A DNA stretch of 64,000 nucleotides from an uncultured Clostridia bacterium (GCA_947174885.1 CAMWKO010000011.1:1-64000), one strand, 5' to 3'. Counted from the stretch's first letter, positions 9,315-19,500 are shown. Notes: generated from the letters alone by a model not told the origin. Numbers and translations: made by a program.

Positions 9315-10448
9315 ATGACAAGTTATTTTATCGGAAAAGAAAAATTATTAGGTGAATACAGAGACACCTTTGAAAAAATAGAGACGTATTCGATGCTGCA
9401 TGGTTTTGATGAGGACACGGATAATGAAATGATGATGAATATGCTTGATATACTATATACAGCACAAGTAAATAATAAGCCTGTGGAAAAGATTATTGGC
9501 AGTGATATAGAGCAATTTTGTAAGGATTACTTTTCGGAGTGTAATAAAAGTGAACCGATATTAAGGAGATTACCCCAATTTTTGTATTCTATATCTGTTT
9601 TGATATTAATATTAAGTATTATTGAAATAATATTTCCGGAAGAAGAAAATATACCTGTTACAGAAGCAACGGTTAATGTGAATAGCATACTGGTAGGAAT
9701 GATATGTGGTATTGTCGTAAGCCTTGTAATCGGGTACATAGGAGAGAAAATTTTATTTAAATTGAAAAAAATTAAAGCAAATTTAATGGCAATTATTATA
9801 TTTGTAATTTTTGCATCAGCATGTATATCTGCAACTATAATAACTGTAGATGAAACTGTTAATATAAAGCTGCTTCCGGCGGTAGTAATTAGCAGCATAT
9901 ATGTATTAGTTTATAAGATATGCCGGTTATTTGGCAGGTATAAGAAATATGGAAGTATTAAAAAGCCTGTTAAAGAAAACTCATTAAAGCAGATTTGGAA
10001 TGAAAGTTTTAAGGAGGGAATGGAGGAACAAAAAGGGCAGATTGCAATTATATTAAAAAAACAATATGAAAAGAAAAATGCTAAATTGAGAAAAAAAGGC
10101 AAAGAAGAAATTACATCACAGGAATATATGGAATGGCTTCATAAGAGAAATATAAATTATAGCAGAATATATAAATATATTTTAAGCATAGGATATATGA
10201 TAATTTATGTTGTAACCTTGATTGTAATTTTTGAAGGTGGAAATTTTATAGAATTTGCTATTGATGCTCTTGTGCTGTTTATAATATTGTTTATATGTTA
10301 CAGATTATGTATAAAAGTTACAAAACTTTATGATATGCAAAATGAATTCATAAGCAAATGCAATGAAGATGGAATTACAATTATTGAATTGGCAGAGAAG
10401 GCCGAAAAGGAAAAAAGTAATAAAGACTATGACGGCAAAACTTTATGA
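9315..10448 (+). CDS. Multi-pass membrane protein, probable partner of the PadR regulator
   Basis: 377 residues, function unknown. The N-terminal 75 residues are a soluble helical domain (FDEDTDNEMMMNMLDILYTA ... GSDIEQFCKDYF) that resembles the DUF1048-type domain often found beside PadR genes. Membrane helices are predicted near residues 88-108, 120-147, 155-178, 184-205, 288-310 and 314-335, with a basic cytoplasmic loop between. AAGGAG precedes the start. By analogy with other PadR-linked pairs it may act in the cell envelope, but this is inference. Confidence 0.7.
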   Translation: MTSYFIGKEKLLGEYRDTFEKIETYSMLHGFDEDTDNEMMMNMLDILYTAQVNNKPVEKIIGSDIEQFCKDYFSECNKSEPILRRLPQFLYSISVLILILSIIEIIFPEEENIPVTEATVNVNSILVGMICGIVVSLVIGYIGEKILFKLKKIKANLMAIIIFVIFASACISATIITVDETVNIKLLPAVVISSIYVLVYKICRLFGRYKKYGSIKKPVKENSLKQIWNESFKEGMEEQKGQIAIILKKQYEKKNAKLRKKGKEEITSQEYMEWLHKRNINYSRIYKYILSIGYMIIYVVTLIVIFEGGNFIEFAIDALVLFIILFICYRLCIKVTKLYDMQNEFISKCNEDGITIIELAEKAEKEKSNKDYDGKTL

Positions 10449-10530
10449 AGCATGAAACATAAATTATGAAAATAAAGAAATCCTACTGTTGAAATTGTAC
10501 CTGAATTTGCTATAATATTTTAAGTATTAT

Positions 10531-10622
10531 CAAATCAGGCGGGTTAGGTTGAAAGAGACTTTCGACCTTGAGTTTGTGCTTAAGCCGTAAGTGCAAGCGA
10601 GTCTGATTGAAGCATTAGGAGG
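10531..10622 (+). promoter_or_regulatory. Three-helix leader RNA before the flavodiiron gene
   Basis: Three nested helices. P1: AATCAGGC (10533-10540) with GTCTGATT (10601-10608), 8 bp with one G-U. P2: 10-bp hairpin AGGTTGAAAG / CTTTCGACCT with loop AGA. P3: 11-bp hairpin 10572-10582 with 10588-10598, loop AGCCG. The ribosome binding site AGGAGG follows 8 nt after P1. The same 73-bp block, 56 of 73 identical without gaps, precedes the gene at 59.9 kb. I do not recognise a known riboswitch class. Confidence 0.6.
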
Positions 10623-10627
10623 AAAAA

Positions 10628-11812
10628 ATGAATATTCAGATTTCGGATTCAGTTAAGTATATTGGAGTAGATGATACAGATATTGATTTATTTGAAAGTC
10701 AGTATGAAGTACCTGACGGGGTATCTTACAATTCATATCTTATTTTAGATGATAAGGTAGCACTTATGGATACTGTAGATATCAGAAAGATTGATGATTG
10801 GGAAGAAAATTTAAAAAGAGAGCTTGCAGGAAGAGCAGTTGATTATTTAGTAGTTTCACATCTTGAGCCTGATCATGCGGGAAGCATCAAAAGAGTAATA
10901 GAGTTATATCCTGATGTAACTATAGTAGGTAATGCAAAGACATTTACCATGTTTCCTCAATTTTTTGAAATATCTTTAGAGGGACACAGCTTAGTTGTAA
11001 AGGAAGGTGATACATTAGAGCTTGGAAAGCATACACTTTCATTTTATATGGCACCAATGGTACATTGGCCGGAAGTAATGGTTACATATGAAAGTAATGA
11101 GAAAATCTTATTTTCAGCAGACGGATTTGGAAAATTCGGAGCTGTTTTGACAGAAAACGAAGAAGACTGGGCTTGCGAAGCCAGAAGATATTATTTTAAT
11201 ATAGTAGGAAAGTATGGTGCTTCTGTTCAGCAGCTTCTCAAAAAAACAGCAGGCCTTGATATTGAGATGATATGTCCATTACATGGTCCTGTTCTTAAAG
11301 ATGATTTGGGATATTACATTGGACTTTACGATATTTGGAGCAGCTATAAGCCGGAAAGTAAAGGTGTATTAGTAGCTTATGCGTCAATACATGGTAATAC
11401 TAAAAAAGCAGCGGAAAAGTTTGCAGAAATGTTAAAGGACAGTGGTGAGGAAAAAGTTTCTTTATTCGATTTATCAAGAGATGATATGGCAGAAGCTATA
11501 GAAGACGCATTTAGATATGACAGAATGGTGCTTGTGGCAGCCAGTTATGATGCAGGTGTATTTCCATGTATGCAGGATTTTTTAAATCATTTACAGTCAA
11601 AATCATATCAGAATAGAACAGTAGGTATAATTGAAAATGGCTCATGGGCACCAACAGCGGGAAGGACAATGAAAAGTATGCTTGAAGTTATGAAAAATAT
11701 AACTGTATTAGAGCCTATGGTCACTATTAAATCAACGCTTAAAGAAGAAAATATGAGTGCTTTAATGGAATTAGTTAATGCTGTTACAAATGCGGGAATA
11801 AATATTGTTTAG
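10628..11812 (+). CDS. fprA: Flavodiiron protein (FprA family A-type flavoprotein)
   Basis: 394 residues. Flavodiiron proteins reduce O2 to water or NO to N2O and protect anaerobes. The metallo-beta-lactamase-like domain has the diiron ligands in SHLEPDHAGSI, VHWPEV, SADGFGKFG and CPLHGPVL. The flavodoxin domain starts near residue 255 with VLVAYASIHGNTKKAA, the FMN phosphate loop. No rubredoxin or extra reductase domain is fused, so an external electron donor is expected. A structured leader precedes it and a strong terminator follows, so it is probably a single-gene transcript. Confidence 0.95.
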   Translation: MNIQISDSVKYIGVDDTDIDLFESQYEVPDGVSYNSYLILDDKVALMDTVDIRKIDDWEENLKRELAGRAVDYLVVSHLEPDHAGSIKRVIELYPDVTIVGNAKTFTMFPQFFEISLEGHSLVVKEGDTLELGKHTLSFYMAPMVHWPEVMVTYESNEKILFSADGFGKFGAVLTENEEDWACEARRYYFNIVGKYGASVQQLLKKTAGLDIEMICPLHGPVLKDDLGYYIGLYDIWSSYKPESKGVLVAYASIHGNTKKAAEKFAEMLKDSGEEKVSLFDLSRDDMAEAIEDAFRYDRMVLVAASYDAGVFPCMQDFLNHLQSKSYQNRTVGIIENGSWAPTAGRTMKSMLEVMKNITVLEPMVTIKSTLKEENMSALMELVNAVTNAGINIV

Positions 11813-11849
11813 AGGTAAACAATGGCTGACTCTGTATGAAAATTAAGAT

Positions 11850-11897
11850 AAGACATAAAATTGATAATTATTATCAATTTTATGTCTTGTTTTTTGT
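11850..11897 (+). terminator. Terminator after fprA
   Basis: Palindrome of 39 bp with perfect arms beginning AAGACATAAAATTGATAA, followed by GTTTTTTGTTT. Confidence 0.85.
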
Positions 11898-11992
11898 TTA
11901 GAGTTATGATAATATAACTATGGTTAGTAAGTTCTAACTTTCGTTAAGTAAATCGCTTGATCTCCTATGAAAAAACAAAATAATGTTAATTT

Positions 11993-13387
<1,395 letters not shown>

Positions 13388-13413
13388 TTTGCAATATTAC
13401 CTTCATTAAATAT

Positions 13414-13452
13414 AAAAGCGTAGATTTTGTAATTAAGGTCTACGCTTTTAAT
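13414..13452 (+). terminator. Terminator after eno
   Basis: 11-bp stem AAAAGCGTAGA / TCTACGCTTTT with a 14-nt loop, then TAATAAT. Confidence 0.75.
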
Positions 13453-13544
13453 AATATTAATATTATTAAGTACAAAGTCAAATATTACGTTGCAGGCAGT
13501 GAGGTACCCAAAATAAAAATATGTAAACTAAAGGTAAATATTTA

Positions 13545-13572
13545 TTGAATATTTTGCTACTTGTGTTACAAT
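13545..13572 (+). promoter_or_regulatory. Predicted promoter of the prepilin-like gene
   Basis: TTGAAT, a 16-bp spacer ending in TGTGT, then TACAAT, about 45 bp before the start codon. Confidence 0.45.
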
Positions 13573-13618
13573 GATAGTGTTATGAATGTTAAATGTATAA
13601 TGTTAAGGAGTAGTATTG

Positions 13619-14179
13619 ATGGCAAAAAAAAATAATAAAGGTTTTTCATTAGTTGAACTTATTGTAGTTATTGCAATTATGGCAGTACTTATTGGTGTGT
13701 TGGCACCGTCACTTATAGGAAATATTGAAAAATCAAGAGAGTCTTCAGATATAAATAATTTAGATATAGTATTAACCTCAGTTAATACGGCATTATCTGA
13801 TGAGGCAGGATTACATGATGTATCACAGTGGTTGGATGATAATGGCACAGGAGTTTTCTTATTGACAGATGTATTTGACAGTAGTAATTCTCCAAAATAT
13901 GAAGGAAGCTTTGCAAGATATGTCAGAGAGTATTTGGAGGATTCTGTACCAACACTTTCAGCGGATAGAAATGTAAATGCAAAGATTTACATTCAGATAG
14001 TTACGGTATCGGATGGAAAGAAGGTTACGGTATTTGCATCTGATTCTGAAATATCAGATGTTATTACAGATTCAACAGATGTTACATTGGCTCAGAAGCT
14101 GGAATATGCTTCAGGTAATAATAAACATTTTTGGGTAGGGTATTTACAGAAGAGAGAGAGTGAAACAGAGCAGGAATAA
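13619..14179 (+). CDS. Type IV prepilin-like (pseudopilin) protein
   Basis: 186 residues. The N-terminus KGFSLVELIVVIAIMAVLIG is a class III prepilin signal: the peptidase would cut between G and F, with Glu at +5 and a hydrophobic helix. The remaining sequence resembles a small globular pilin head of unknown fold, with LDIVLTSVNTALSDEAG after the helix. No pilus assembly ATPase, prepilin peptidase or other pilin lies in the window, so it must work with machinery encoded elsewhere. The ATG follows AAGGAG; an in-frame TTG 3 bp upstream is less likely. Confidence 0.85.
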   Translation: MAKKNNKGFSLVELIVVIAIMAVLIGVLAPSLIGNIEKSRESSDINNLDIVLTSVNTALSDEAGLHDVSQWLDDNGTGVFLLTDVFDSSNSPKYEGSFARYVREYLEDSVPTLSADRNVNAKIYIQIVTVSDGKKVTVFASDSEISDVITDSTDVTLAQKLEYASGNNKHFWVGYLQKRESETEQE

Positions 14180-14202
14180 AACCAGAGCATAAGGAGATTA
14201 AA

Positions 14203-14454
14203 ATGTTAGAATTTAAATATGATACACAGTTATTGATAGAGGGTACAAATCTTGATGAAGATGCAATTAATGATTATTTTACGGAGAATTTTAAGGGAGA
14301 CTGTTTGTTGGCTGTAGGAGATGAGGAACTGATTAAAATTCATTTTCATACAAATGAGCCATGGAAGGTATTGGAATACTGTTCGTCGCTTGGAGAAATA
14401 TATGATATCGTAGTAGAAGATATGGATAGACAGTCAAGAGGATTAAAAGGCTAG
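14203..14454 (+). CDS. Stand-alone FakA/YloV middle-domain-like protein
   Basis: 83 residues. It resembles the segment just after the kinase domain of FakA (YloV, the fatty acid kinase formerly called DAK-like): YDTQLLIEG, then GDCLLAVGDEELIKIHFHTN and VLEYCSSLGEIYDIVVEDM. The nucleotide-binding DhaL domain and the C-terminal domain are absent. AAGGAG precedes the ATG and a terminator follows, so it looks like an intact small gene and not a decaying fragment. It may be a regulator or binding module; function unknown. Confidence 0.65.
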   Translation: MLEFKYDTQLLIEGTNLDEDAINDYFTENFKGDCLLAVGDEELIKIHFHTNEPWKVLEYCSSLGEIYDIVVEDMDRQSRGLKG

Positions 14455-14457
14455 TTT

Positions 14458-14490
14458 AAAGCGAGCAGGTTTCCTGCTCGCTTTAACTTT
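14458..14490 (+). terminator. Terminator after the FakA-like gene
   Basis: 12-bp stem AAAGCGAGCAGG / CCTGCTCGCTTT, 3-nt loop. The U tract is short (AACTTT). Confidence 0.65.
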
Positions 14491-14527
14491 AAGTGGAATT
14501 TTATTACATGAAAGGCTTTATAATAAA

Positions 14528-15298
14528 ATGACAGAATTGGAAAAATACTACAATAAGTTTAATGAGGATAAAAGACTTACCAGAAGACATGGATATGTGG
14601 AATTTGTTACATCTATGAAATATATTCACAAATATTTAGAAGAATTTGAAAAGCCTAAGATATTGGATATTGGTGCAGGTACCGGACGATATTCTGTAGC
14701 CTTGGCAGAAGAGGGATATGATGTAACCGCAGTTGAACTTGTAAAATATAATTTGGGAATATTAAAAAAGAAGAATAGTACGGTTAAAGCATTTCAAGGT
14801 AATGCAACGAATTTATCGAGATTTGAAGCTGAAACCTTTGATGTGACATTACTATTTGGTCCAATGTATCATTTGTTTACATATGAGGATAAATTAAAAG
14901 CATTAAATGAGGCAAAAAGAGTAACAAAAACAGGAGGAATTATCTTAGTAGCCTATGTAATGAATGAATATAGTATATTAACATATGGTTTTAAACAAAA
15001 TAATATCAAAAATTGTATAGAATGTGGTAAAATATCTAAAGACTTTCATACAATTTCGGAGAGAGAAGATTTGTATGATTATGTTCGTATAGAAGATATA
15101 GATAAACTTATAGAGGGAGCAGATTTAAAAAGAGAAAAGATTATTTCCGCAGATGGTCCGGCTGATTATATCAGACAGATACTAAATGCCATGGATGAGG
15201 AAACCTACAAGCTGTTTATTGAGTATCATTTATCCACCTGTGAAAGATATGAGTTAATAGGGGCTGCGGCTCATACAGTAGATATTTTAAGAAAGTAA
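14528..15298 (+). CDS. Class I SAM-dependent methyltransferase
   Basis: 256 residues with a Rossmann-fold methyltransferase core: motif I ILDIGAGTGRYSVALA near residues 44-59, motif II VTAVELV, motif IV-like FDVTLLFGPMYHLFT near 107-121, and a KTGGIILVAYV strand. The acceptor cannot be told. It begins a tightly spaced run of genes on the same strand, with 10 bp to the Dabb gene, so they are probably co-transcribed. Confidence 0.85.
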   Translation: MTELEKYYNKFNEDKRLTRRHGYVEFVTSMKYIHKYLEEFEKPKILDIGAGTGRYSVALAEEGYDVTAVELVKYNLGILKKKNSTVKAFQGNATNLSRFEAETFDVTLLFGPMYHLFTYEDKLKALNEAKRVTKTGGIILVAYVMNEYSILTYGFKQNNIKNCIECGKISKDFHTISEREDLYDYVRIEDIDKLIEGADLKREKIISADGPADYIRQILNAMDEETYKLFIEYHLSTCERYELIGAAAHTVDILRK

Positions 15299-15308
15299 AG
15301 GAGAAGAA

Positions 15309-15611
15309 ATGGTAAGACATATTATTTTATGGAAAATAAAAGAGGATATAGATGAAACAGAAAAGCAGAAAATAAAGCTGGAAGTAAAGGAGAACTTAGA
15401 GGGACTCTTGGGGGAAATAGATGGGTTAAAGGAAATAAAGGTGCAAACGGATGCTCTTTCATCTTCAAATGCAGATTTGATGTTAAATTCCCTGTTTGAC
15501 AGTGAAGAAGCATTAAAAGCATATGCAGTACATCCGGCTCATGTAAAAGTGGCAGATGAAAATGTTCGTCCTTTCATGCAGGTAAGAATGTGTTTAGACT
15601 TTAAAGAATAA
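15309..15611 (+). CDS. Dabb family stress-responsive alpha/beta barrel protein
   Basis: 100 residues, single Dabb domain. The start MVRHIILWKIKED and the end HPAHVKVADENVRPF are typical of this ferredoxin-like dimeric barrel family. Members include stress-induced plant proteins and some bacterial enzymes; the bacterial role is usually unknown. AAGGAG precedes the ATG. It sits inside an operon-like run with a methyltransferase and a zinc-ribbon protein. Confidence 0.88.
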   Translation: MVRHIILWKIKEDIDETEKQKIKLEVKENLEGLLGEIDGLKEIKVQTDALSSSNADLMLNSLFDSEEALKAYAVHPAHVKVADENVRPFMQVRMCLDFKE

Positions 15612-15631
15612 ACTATAAAGAAAGGGTATAT

Positions 15632-16141
15632 ATGGAAAATAAAAGAGAAATAAAAAATGTAACAGGTATTAATAAGGGAAAAAGCAGAGAGAATGATATT
15701 GAAAAGATGCTTGTAGAAGTAGAATCACTTCTTGAAAAGCCTGATAAATGCCTTTGCGGAGAAGATTTTGAATATTGCGGACTTGGTATATATAAGTGTA
15801 AGCACTGTGGAAAAGAATTTAAAAATGAGTATGGCAGAGTCAGAGATTTTGTAGATGAGAATGGAACAAACTACAATATAGAAGAAATTGCAGCGATGAC
15901 AAATGTACCAAGGAAGCTGATTAACTTATTTATAAAGGATGGAAGATTTGACACTGTTAAAAAACAGAAAAGATGTATGATATGCCGTAATCCTATAGAA
16001 AAGGGTCAATACTGCAACAGATGCGCTCTTAAGCAGATAAAGGATGGGTTTGACAACGACAACAAAAAGAAGATGCATGGAGTTTTGCGTGATGCAGGAG
16101 ATATGAAAGGTGAAATGCATTATATAAATAAAAAGATATAA
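15632..16141 (+). CDS. Zinc-ribbon / helix-turn-helix protein
   Basis: 169 residues, unrecognised as a named family. Two cysteine clusters: CLCGEDFEYCGLG with CKHCGKEF (residues about 40-66), and CMICRNP with CNRCALKQ near 118-138. Between them NIEEIAAMTNVPRKLINLFI looks like a small MerR- or sigma-type DNA-binding helix-turn-helix. The pattern recalls YvyF-like proteins of flagellar operons, but no flagellar gene is present. A regulatory or nucleic-acid-binding role is inferred. Confidence 0.6.
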   Translation: MENKREIKNVTGINKGKSRENDIEKMLVEVESLLEKPDKCLCGEDFEYCGLGIYKCKHCGKEFKNEYGRVRDFVDENGTNYNIEEIAAMTNVPRKLINLFIKDGRFDTVKKQKRCMICRNPIEKGQYCNRCALKQIKDGFDNDNKKKMHGVLRDAGDMKGEMHYINKKI

Positions 16142-16161
16142 GCTCGAAAGAAGGAAATATT

Positions 16162-17352
16162 ATGATAGCAGAGAAAATGAAAGATTTTGTAAACAACAAT
16201 TCAGCCATCAGAGCCATGTTTGAAGAGGGAAAGAAATTGGCTTCTATATATGGCAGAGAAAACGTATTTGATTTCAGCCTTGGAAATCCAAATGTAGCAG
16301 CACCTATAAAGGTAAATGAGGCAATAAAGGAAATTCTTGATGAAGAGGATAGTGTTTTTGTACATGGATATATGAGCAATTCAGGATATGAGGATGTAAG
16401 GGCTGCTATTGCAAAATCATTAAATAAAAGATTTGATACATACTTTTCTGAAAATAATATAATTATGACTGTCGGAGCTGCAGGAGGTTTAAATGTTATC
16501 CTTAAAACCCTTTTAAATCCCGGAGATGAAGTTGCAGTATTTGCACCTTATTTTTTGGAATACAGAGCATATATAAGTAACTATGATGGTGTAATTGTTG
16601 AGGTTGCTCCGGATACTGAAACCTTTATGCCTAATTTAGCGGATTTTGAAACTAAAATTACATCAAAGACCAAGGCTGTTATAATTAATAATCCAAACAA
16701 TCCTACAGGTGTAGTATATAAAGAGGATACTATAAAAGAAATAGCAGCTATTATGGAGAAAAAACAGCAGGAGTTTGGAACAGAGATTTATCTTGTATCA
16801 GATGAACCGTATAGGGAGTTGGCATATGATGGTGTAGAAGTTCCGTATCTTACAAAATACTACAAAAATACAATAGTAGGATATTCATACAGTAAATCAC
16901 TGTCATTGCCGGGAGAAAGAATAGGATATATTGTAGTGCCAAGTGAGATGACTGATTATGAAAATGTATTTTCGGCAGCAGCTATTGCAAACAGAATACT
17001 TGGATTTGTAAATGCACCATCACTTATGCAAAGAGCAGTGGCAAAAGTACTTGATGAAAAAACTGATGTTAATTATTATGACAGAAACAGGACTACACTA
17101 TATGAAAATTTAAAGAAGTTTGGTTTTGAGTGTATAAAACCGGAAGGAGCATTTTATTTATTTATGAAAACTCCAATGGAGGATGAAAAAGAATTTTGTG
17201 AAATGGCAAAAAAGTACAATATATTAGTAGTTCCGGGATCATCCTTTGCCTGCAGGGGTTATGTAAGAATAGCATATTGTGTATCATACGAAACTATACT
17301 AAATTCGTTATCTGCATTTGAAAAACTGAGTGCAGAATGTTTTAAAGCGTGA
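16162..17352 (+). CDS. PLP-dependent aminotransferase, class I/II
   Basis: 396 residues, fold type I aspartate aminotransferase family. Visible: FSLGNPNVAAP near residue 35, the PLP-contacting NNPNNPTGVVY around 177-187, SDEPYRELAYDG, the Schiff-base lysine in SYSKSLSLPGERIGY, and the C-terminal substrate arginine in GYVRIAYC. The substrate is not determined, although aspartate or an aromatic amino acid is likely. hisC follows 13 bp later, so an amino-acid biosynthetic role is plausible. Confidence 0.88.
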   Translation: MIAEKMKDFVNNNSAIRAMFEEGKKLASIYGRENVFDFSLGNPNVAAPIKVNEAIKEILDEEDSVFVHGYMSNSGYEDVRAAIAKSLNKRFDTYFSENNIIMTVGAAGGLNVILKTLLNPGDEVAVFAPYFLEYRAYISNYDGVIVEVAPDTETFMPNLADFETKITSKTKAVIINNPNNPTGVVYKEDTIKEIAAIMEKKQQEFGTEIYLVSDEPYRELAYDGVEVPYLTKYYKNTIVGYSYSKSLSLPGERIGYIVVPSEMTDYENVFSAAAIANRILGFVNAPSLMQRAVAKVLDEKTDVNYYDRNRTTLYENLKKFGFECIKPEGAFYLFMKTPMEDEKEFCEMAKKYNILVVPGSSFACRGYVRIAYCVSYETILNSLSAFEKLSAECFKA

Positions 17353-17365
17353 AAGGAAATGCAAG

Positions 17366-18430
17366 ATGAAGGCTTGGGAAAACAATATAAGAAAGGTTGT
17401 ACCATATGTTGCGGGTGAACAGCCCAATAAAGCCAATATGGTTAAATTAAATACAAATGAATGTCCATATCCGCCGTCACCTAATGTAAGAAAGGTAATG
17501 GAGGAAACTGATATAAATAAGTTCAGATTATATCCGGATACAAATGCTGCGCCATTAGTTAAAGAGTTAGCCGGATTTTATGGTGTAGAGGAAGATATGA
17601 TTTTTGTAGGAGTAGGTTCAGATGATGTATTGGCAAATGCTTTTTTGACATTTTTCAATTCCGATAAACCTGTTTTATTTCCTAATATTACATATTCATT
17701 TTATCCGGTTTGGGCGGACCTTTATAAAATACCTTATAAAACGCCATTATTGGATGAGAATTTTCACTTGGTAAAAGAGGATTATTATGTTGAAAACGGA
17801 GGTATAATATTTCCTAATCCAAATGCACCTACTTCTCTTATGGAGGATTTAAGTGTTGTAGAGGATATTGTAGCACATAATCAAAGCTCTGTAGTTATTA
17901 TTGACGAGGCATATGTAGATTTTGGTGGTGTCAGTGCATTGCCGTTAGTTGAAAAATATGAAAATTTACTTGTAGTACAGACTTTTTCAAAATCACGTTC
18001 CATGGCAGGTATGAGAATCGGTTTTGCCATAGGAAATAAAGCTCTTATAAAGGCCATGAATGATGTTAAGTTTTCAATAAATTCATATACTATGAATTAT
18101 ACTTCTATTATAGCGGGAGCAGAGGCTGTAAAGGATAGAGAATATTTTAAAGCTGTTTGCAGTAAAATTATTACAACAAGAGAAAAGACAAAGGAGAGAT
18201 TAAAGGAACGTGGTTTTAGCTTTCCGGATTCAAAAACAAATTTTATATTTGCTACTAACGATAAGCTGAATATTACAGAACTATTTGAGTATCTTCGCAG
18301 TAAGGATGTATTTGTAAGACATTGGGATTCACCTTTAATAAAGGATTATTTGAGAATTACCATAGGAACAGATGAAGAAATGGATATTTTATTTAAATAT
18401 GTAGATGAATTTATAAAGGAGAATATGTAA
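17366..18430 (+). CDS. hisC: Histidinol-phosphate aminotransferase
   Basis: 354 residues. It converts imidazole acetol phosphate to histidinol phosphate in histidine synthesis; some family members also act on aromatic amino acids. Signatures: KLNTNECPYPPSP, RLYPDTNAAPL, VGVGSDDVLANAF, FPNPNAPT, DEAYVDFGG and the lysine-containing TFSKSRSMAGMRIGF. The open frame extends 36 bp upstream into the preceding gene, but this ATG has GAAAGGA 8 bp before it. There are no other his genes nearby. The next gene follows with a 1-bp gap. Confidence 0.88.
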   Translation: MKAWENNIRKVVPYVAGEQPNKANMVKLNTNECPYPPSPNVRKVMEETDINKFRLYPDTNAAPLVKELAGFYGVEEDMIFVGVGSDDVLANAFLTFFNSDKPVLFPNITYSFYPVWADLYKIPYKTPLLDENFHLVKEDYYVENGGIIFPNPNAPTSLMEDLSVVEDIVAHNQSSVVIIDEAYVDFGGVSALPLVEKYENLLVVQTFSKSRSMAGMRIGFAIGNKALIKAMNDVKFSINSYTMNYTSIIAGAEAVKDREYFKAVCSKIITTREKTKERLKERGFSFPDSKTNFIFATNDKLNITELFEYLRSKDVFVRHWDSPLIKDYLRITIGTDEEMDILFKYVDEFIKENM

Positions 18431-18431
18431 T

Positions 18432-19310
18432 ATGTTAATTAAAATTATTGGTGGATTTTTAATGGCACTTGCAGATAGTGTTCCCGGAGTTTCAGGTGGG
18501 ACTATTGCATTTCTTATGGGATTGTATGATGACTTTATTACTTCACTTAATAATATTGTATCTAAGGATAAAGAAAAAAGAAAAAAAGCTATTCTTTTCC
18601 TTATCAAGCTGGGTAGTGGATGGATAGTAGGTATGGCTATGGCAGCACTTGTCATTAAAGCAGTATTTGAAAAGCATATATATAATATCAGTTCTCTTTT
18701 TTTAGGGTTTATAGTATTTGCAATACCGCTTATTATTTATGAAGAAAAAGAGTCGTTTAAGGGTAAGTATCAAAATGTAATATTTACGCTTTTTGGTATT
18801 GCATTAGTAGCAGGTGTTACTTATCTTTCAACAAATGTTAAGGGTATAAATGATTTATCATTTTCAAATCTTACTTTTGCTAATGGTATTTTTTTGTTTT
18901 TAGGAGCAATGTGTGCAATATCTGCCATGGTACTTCCGGGTATTTCGGGATCTACGATTTTACTTGTTTTTGGTATTTATCAGGCAGTAATGAGTGCCAT
19001 ATCAGGCTTCTTACATTTTGAATTTACTTATATGCCTGCGCTTATTATTTTTGGAATTGGAGTAATTGCGGGAGTTTTAACAGTGGTAAAGGGCTTGAAG
19101 TTTTTACTGGAAAAGCACCGTTCAGCCATAATGTATACAATAGTGGGAATGATGCTGGGTTCGTTTTATGCTATAGTTATGGGACCAACATCTTTAAAAG
19201 AAAATCCACGTCCTGCATTATCCTTTGATACCTTTAATATATTATTCTTTGTTATAGGTGGAGTAGTTATTTTTGGAATACAAGGACTAAAGAGGATATC
19301 AAAGCACTGA
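18432..19310 (+). CDS. DUF368 membrane protein, putative undecaprenyl-phosphate flippase
   Basis: 292 residues with about eight membrane helices. Two similar segments, VPGVSGGTIAFLMGLYDDFI near the start and LPGISGSTILLVFGIYQAV near residue 170, show the internal duplication typical of DUF368. Family members (PopT) were reported to recycle undecaprenyl phosphate across the membrane for wall synthesis; assignment to this protein is by family only. It follows hisC directly. A repeat hairpin overlaps its 3' boundary. Confidence 0.85.
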   Translation: MLIKIIGGFLMALADSVPGVSGGTIAFLMGLYDDFITSLNNIVSKDKEKRKKAILFLIKLGSGWIVGMAMAALVIKAVFEKHIYNISSLFLGFIVFAIPLIIYEEKESFKGKYQNVIFTLFGIALVAGVTYLSTNVKGINDLSFSNLTFANGIFLFLGAMCAISAMVLPGISGSTILLVFGIYQAVMSAISGFLHFEFTYMPALIIFGIGVIAGVLTVVKGLKFLLEKHRSAIMYTIVGMMLGSFYAIVMGPTSLKENPRPALSFDTFNILFFVIGGVVIFGIQGLKRISKH

Positions 19311-19500
19311 GTTGAGAATCAACTCAGTGTGCGAGGAAGTAGTGATAAGGAGTTATGTTATATGGCTCGTGAATAAAGCTTTGCTTTATGCACGAGCCCC
19401 ATAAAATCGCCTTGCGATTTTATGGTATAATGTCATCGTGAATAAAGCTTCGCTTTATGCCCTCGACCCATAAAATTGACAGGCAATTTTATGGTATAAT
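19305..19500. repeat. Hairpin repeat cluster with GTATAAT ends, copy 1
   Basis: Starts with the perfect stem CACTGAGTTGA / TCAACTCAGTG. Then come two tandem units, each with a GAATAAAGC...GCTTTATGC hairpin and a CATAAAAT...ATTTTATGG hairpin running into TATGGTATAAT. A related cluster sits near 28.7 kb. The repeated TATAAT could act as -10 boxes. Confidence 0.6.

Noticed and set aside
10531-10622. Purine, TPP or other named riboswitch before the flavodiiron gene
   Set aside because: Three-way shape is similar, but the conserved junction and loop bases of those families are not present.
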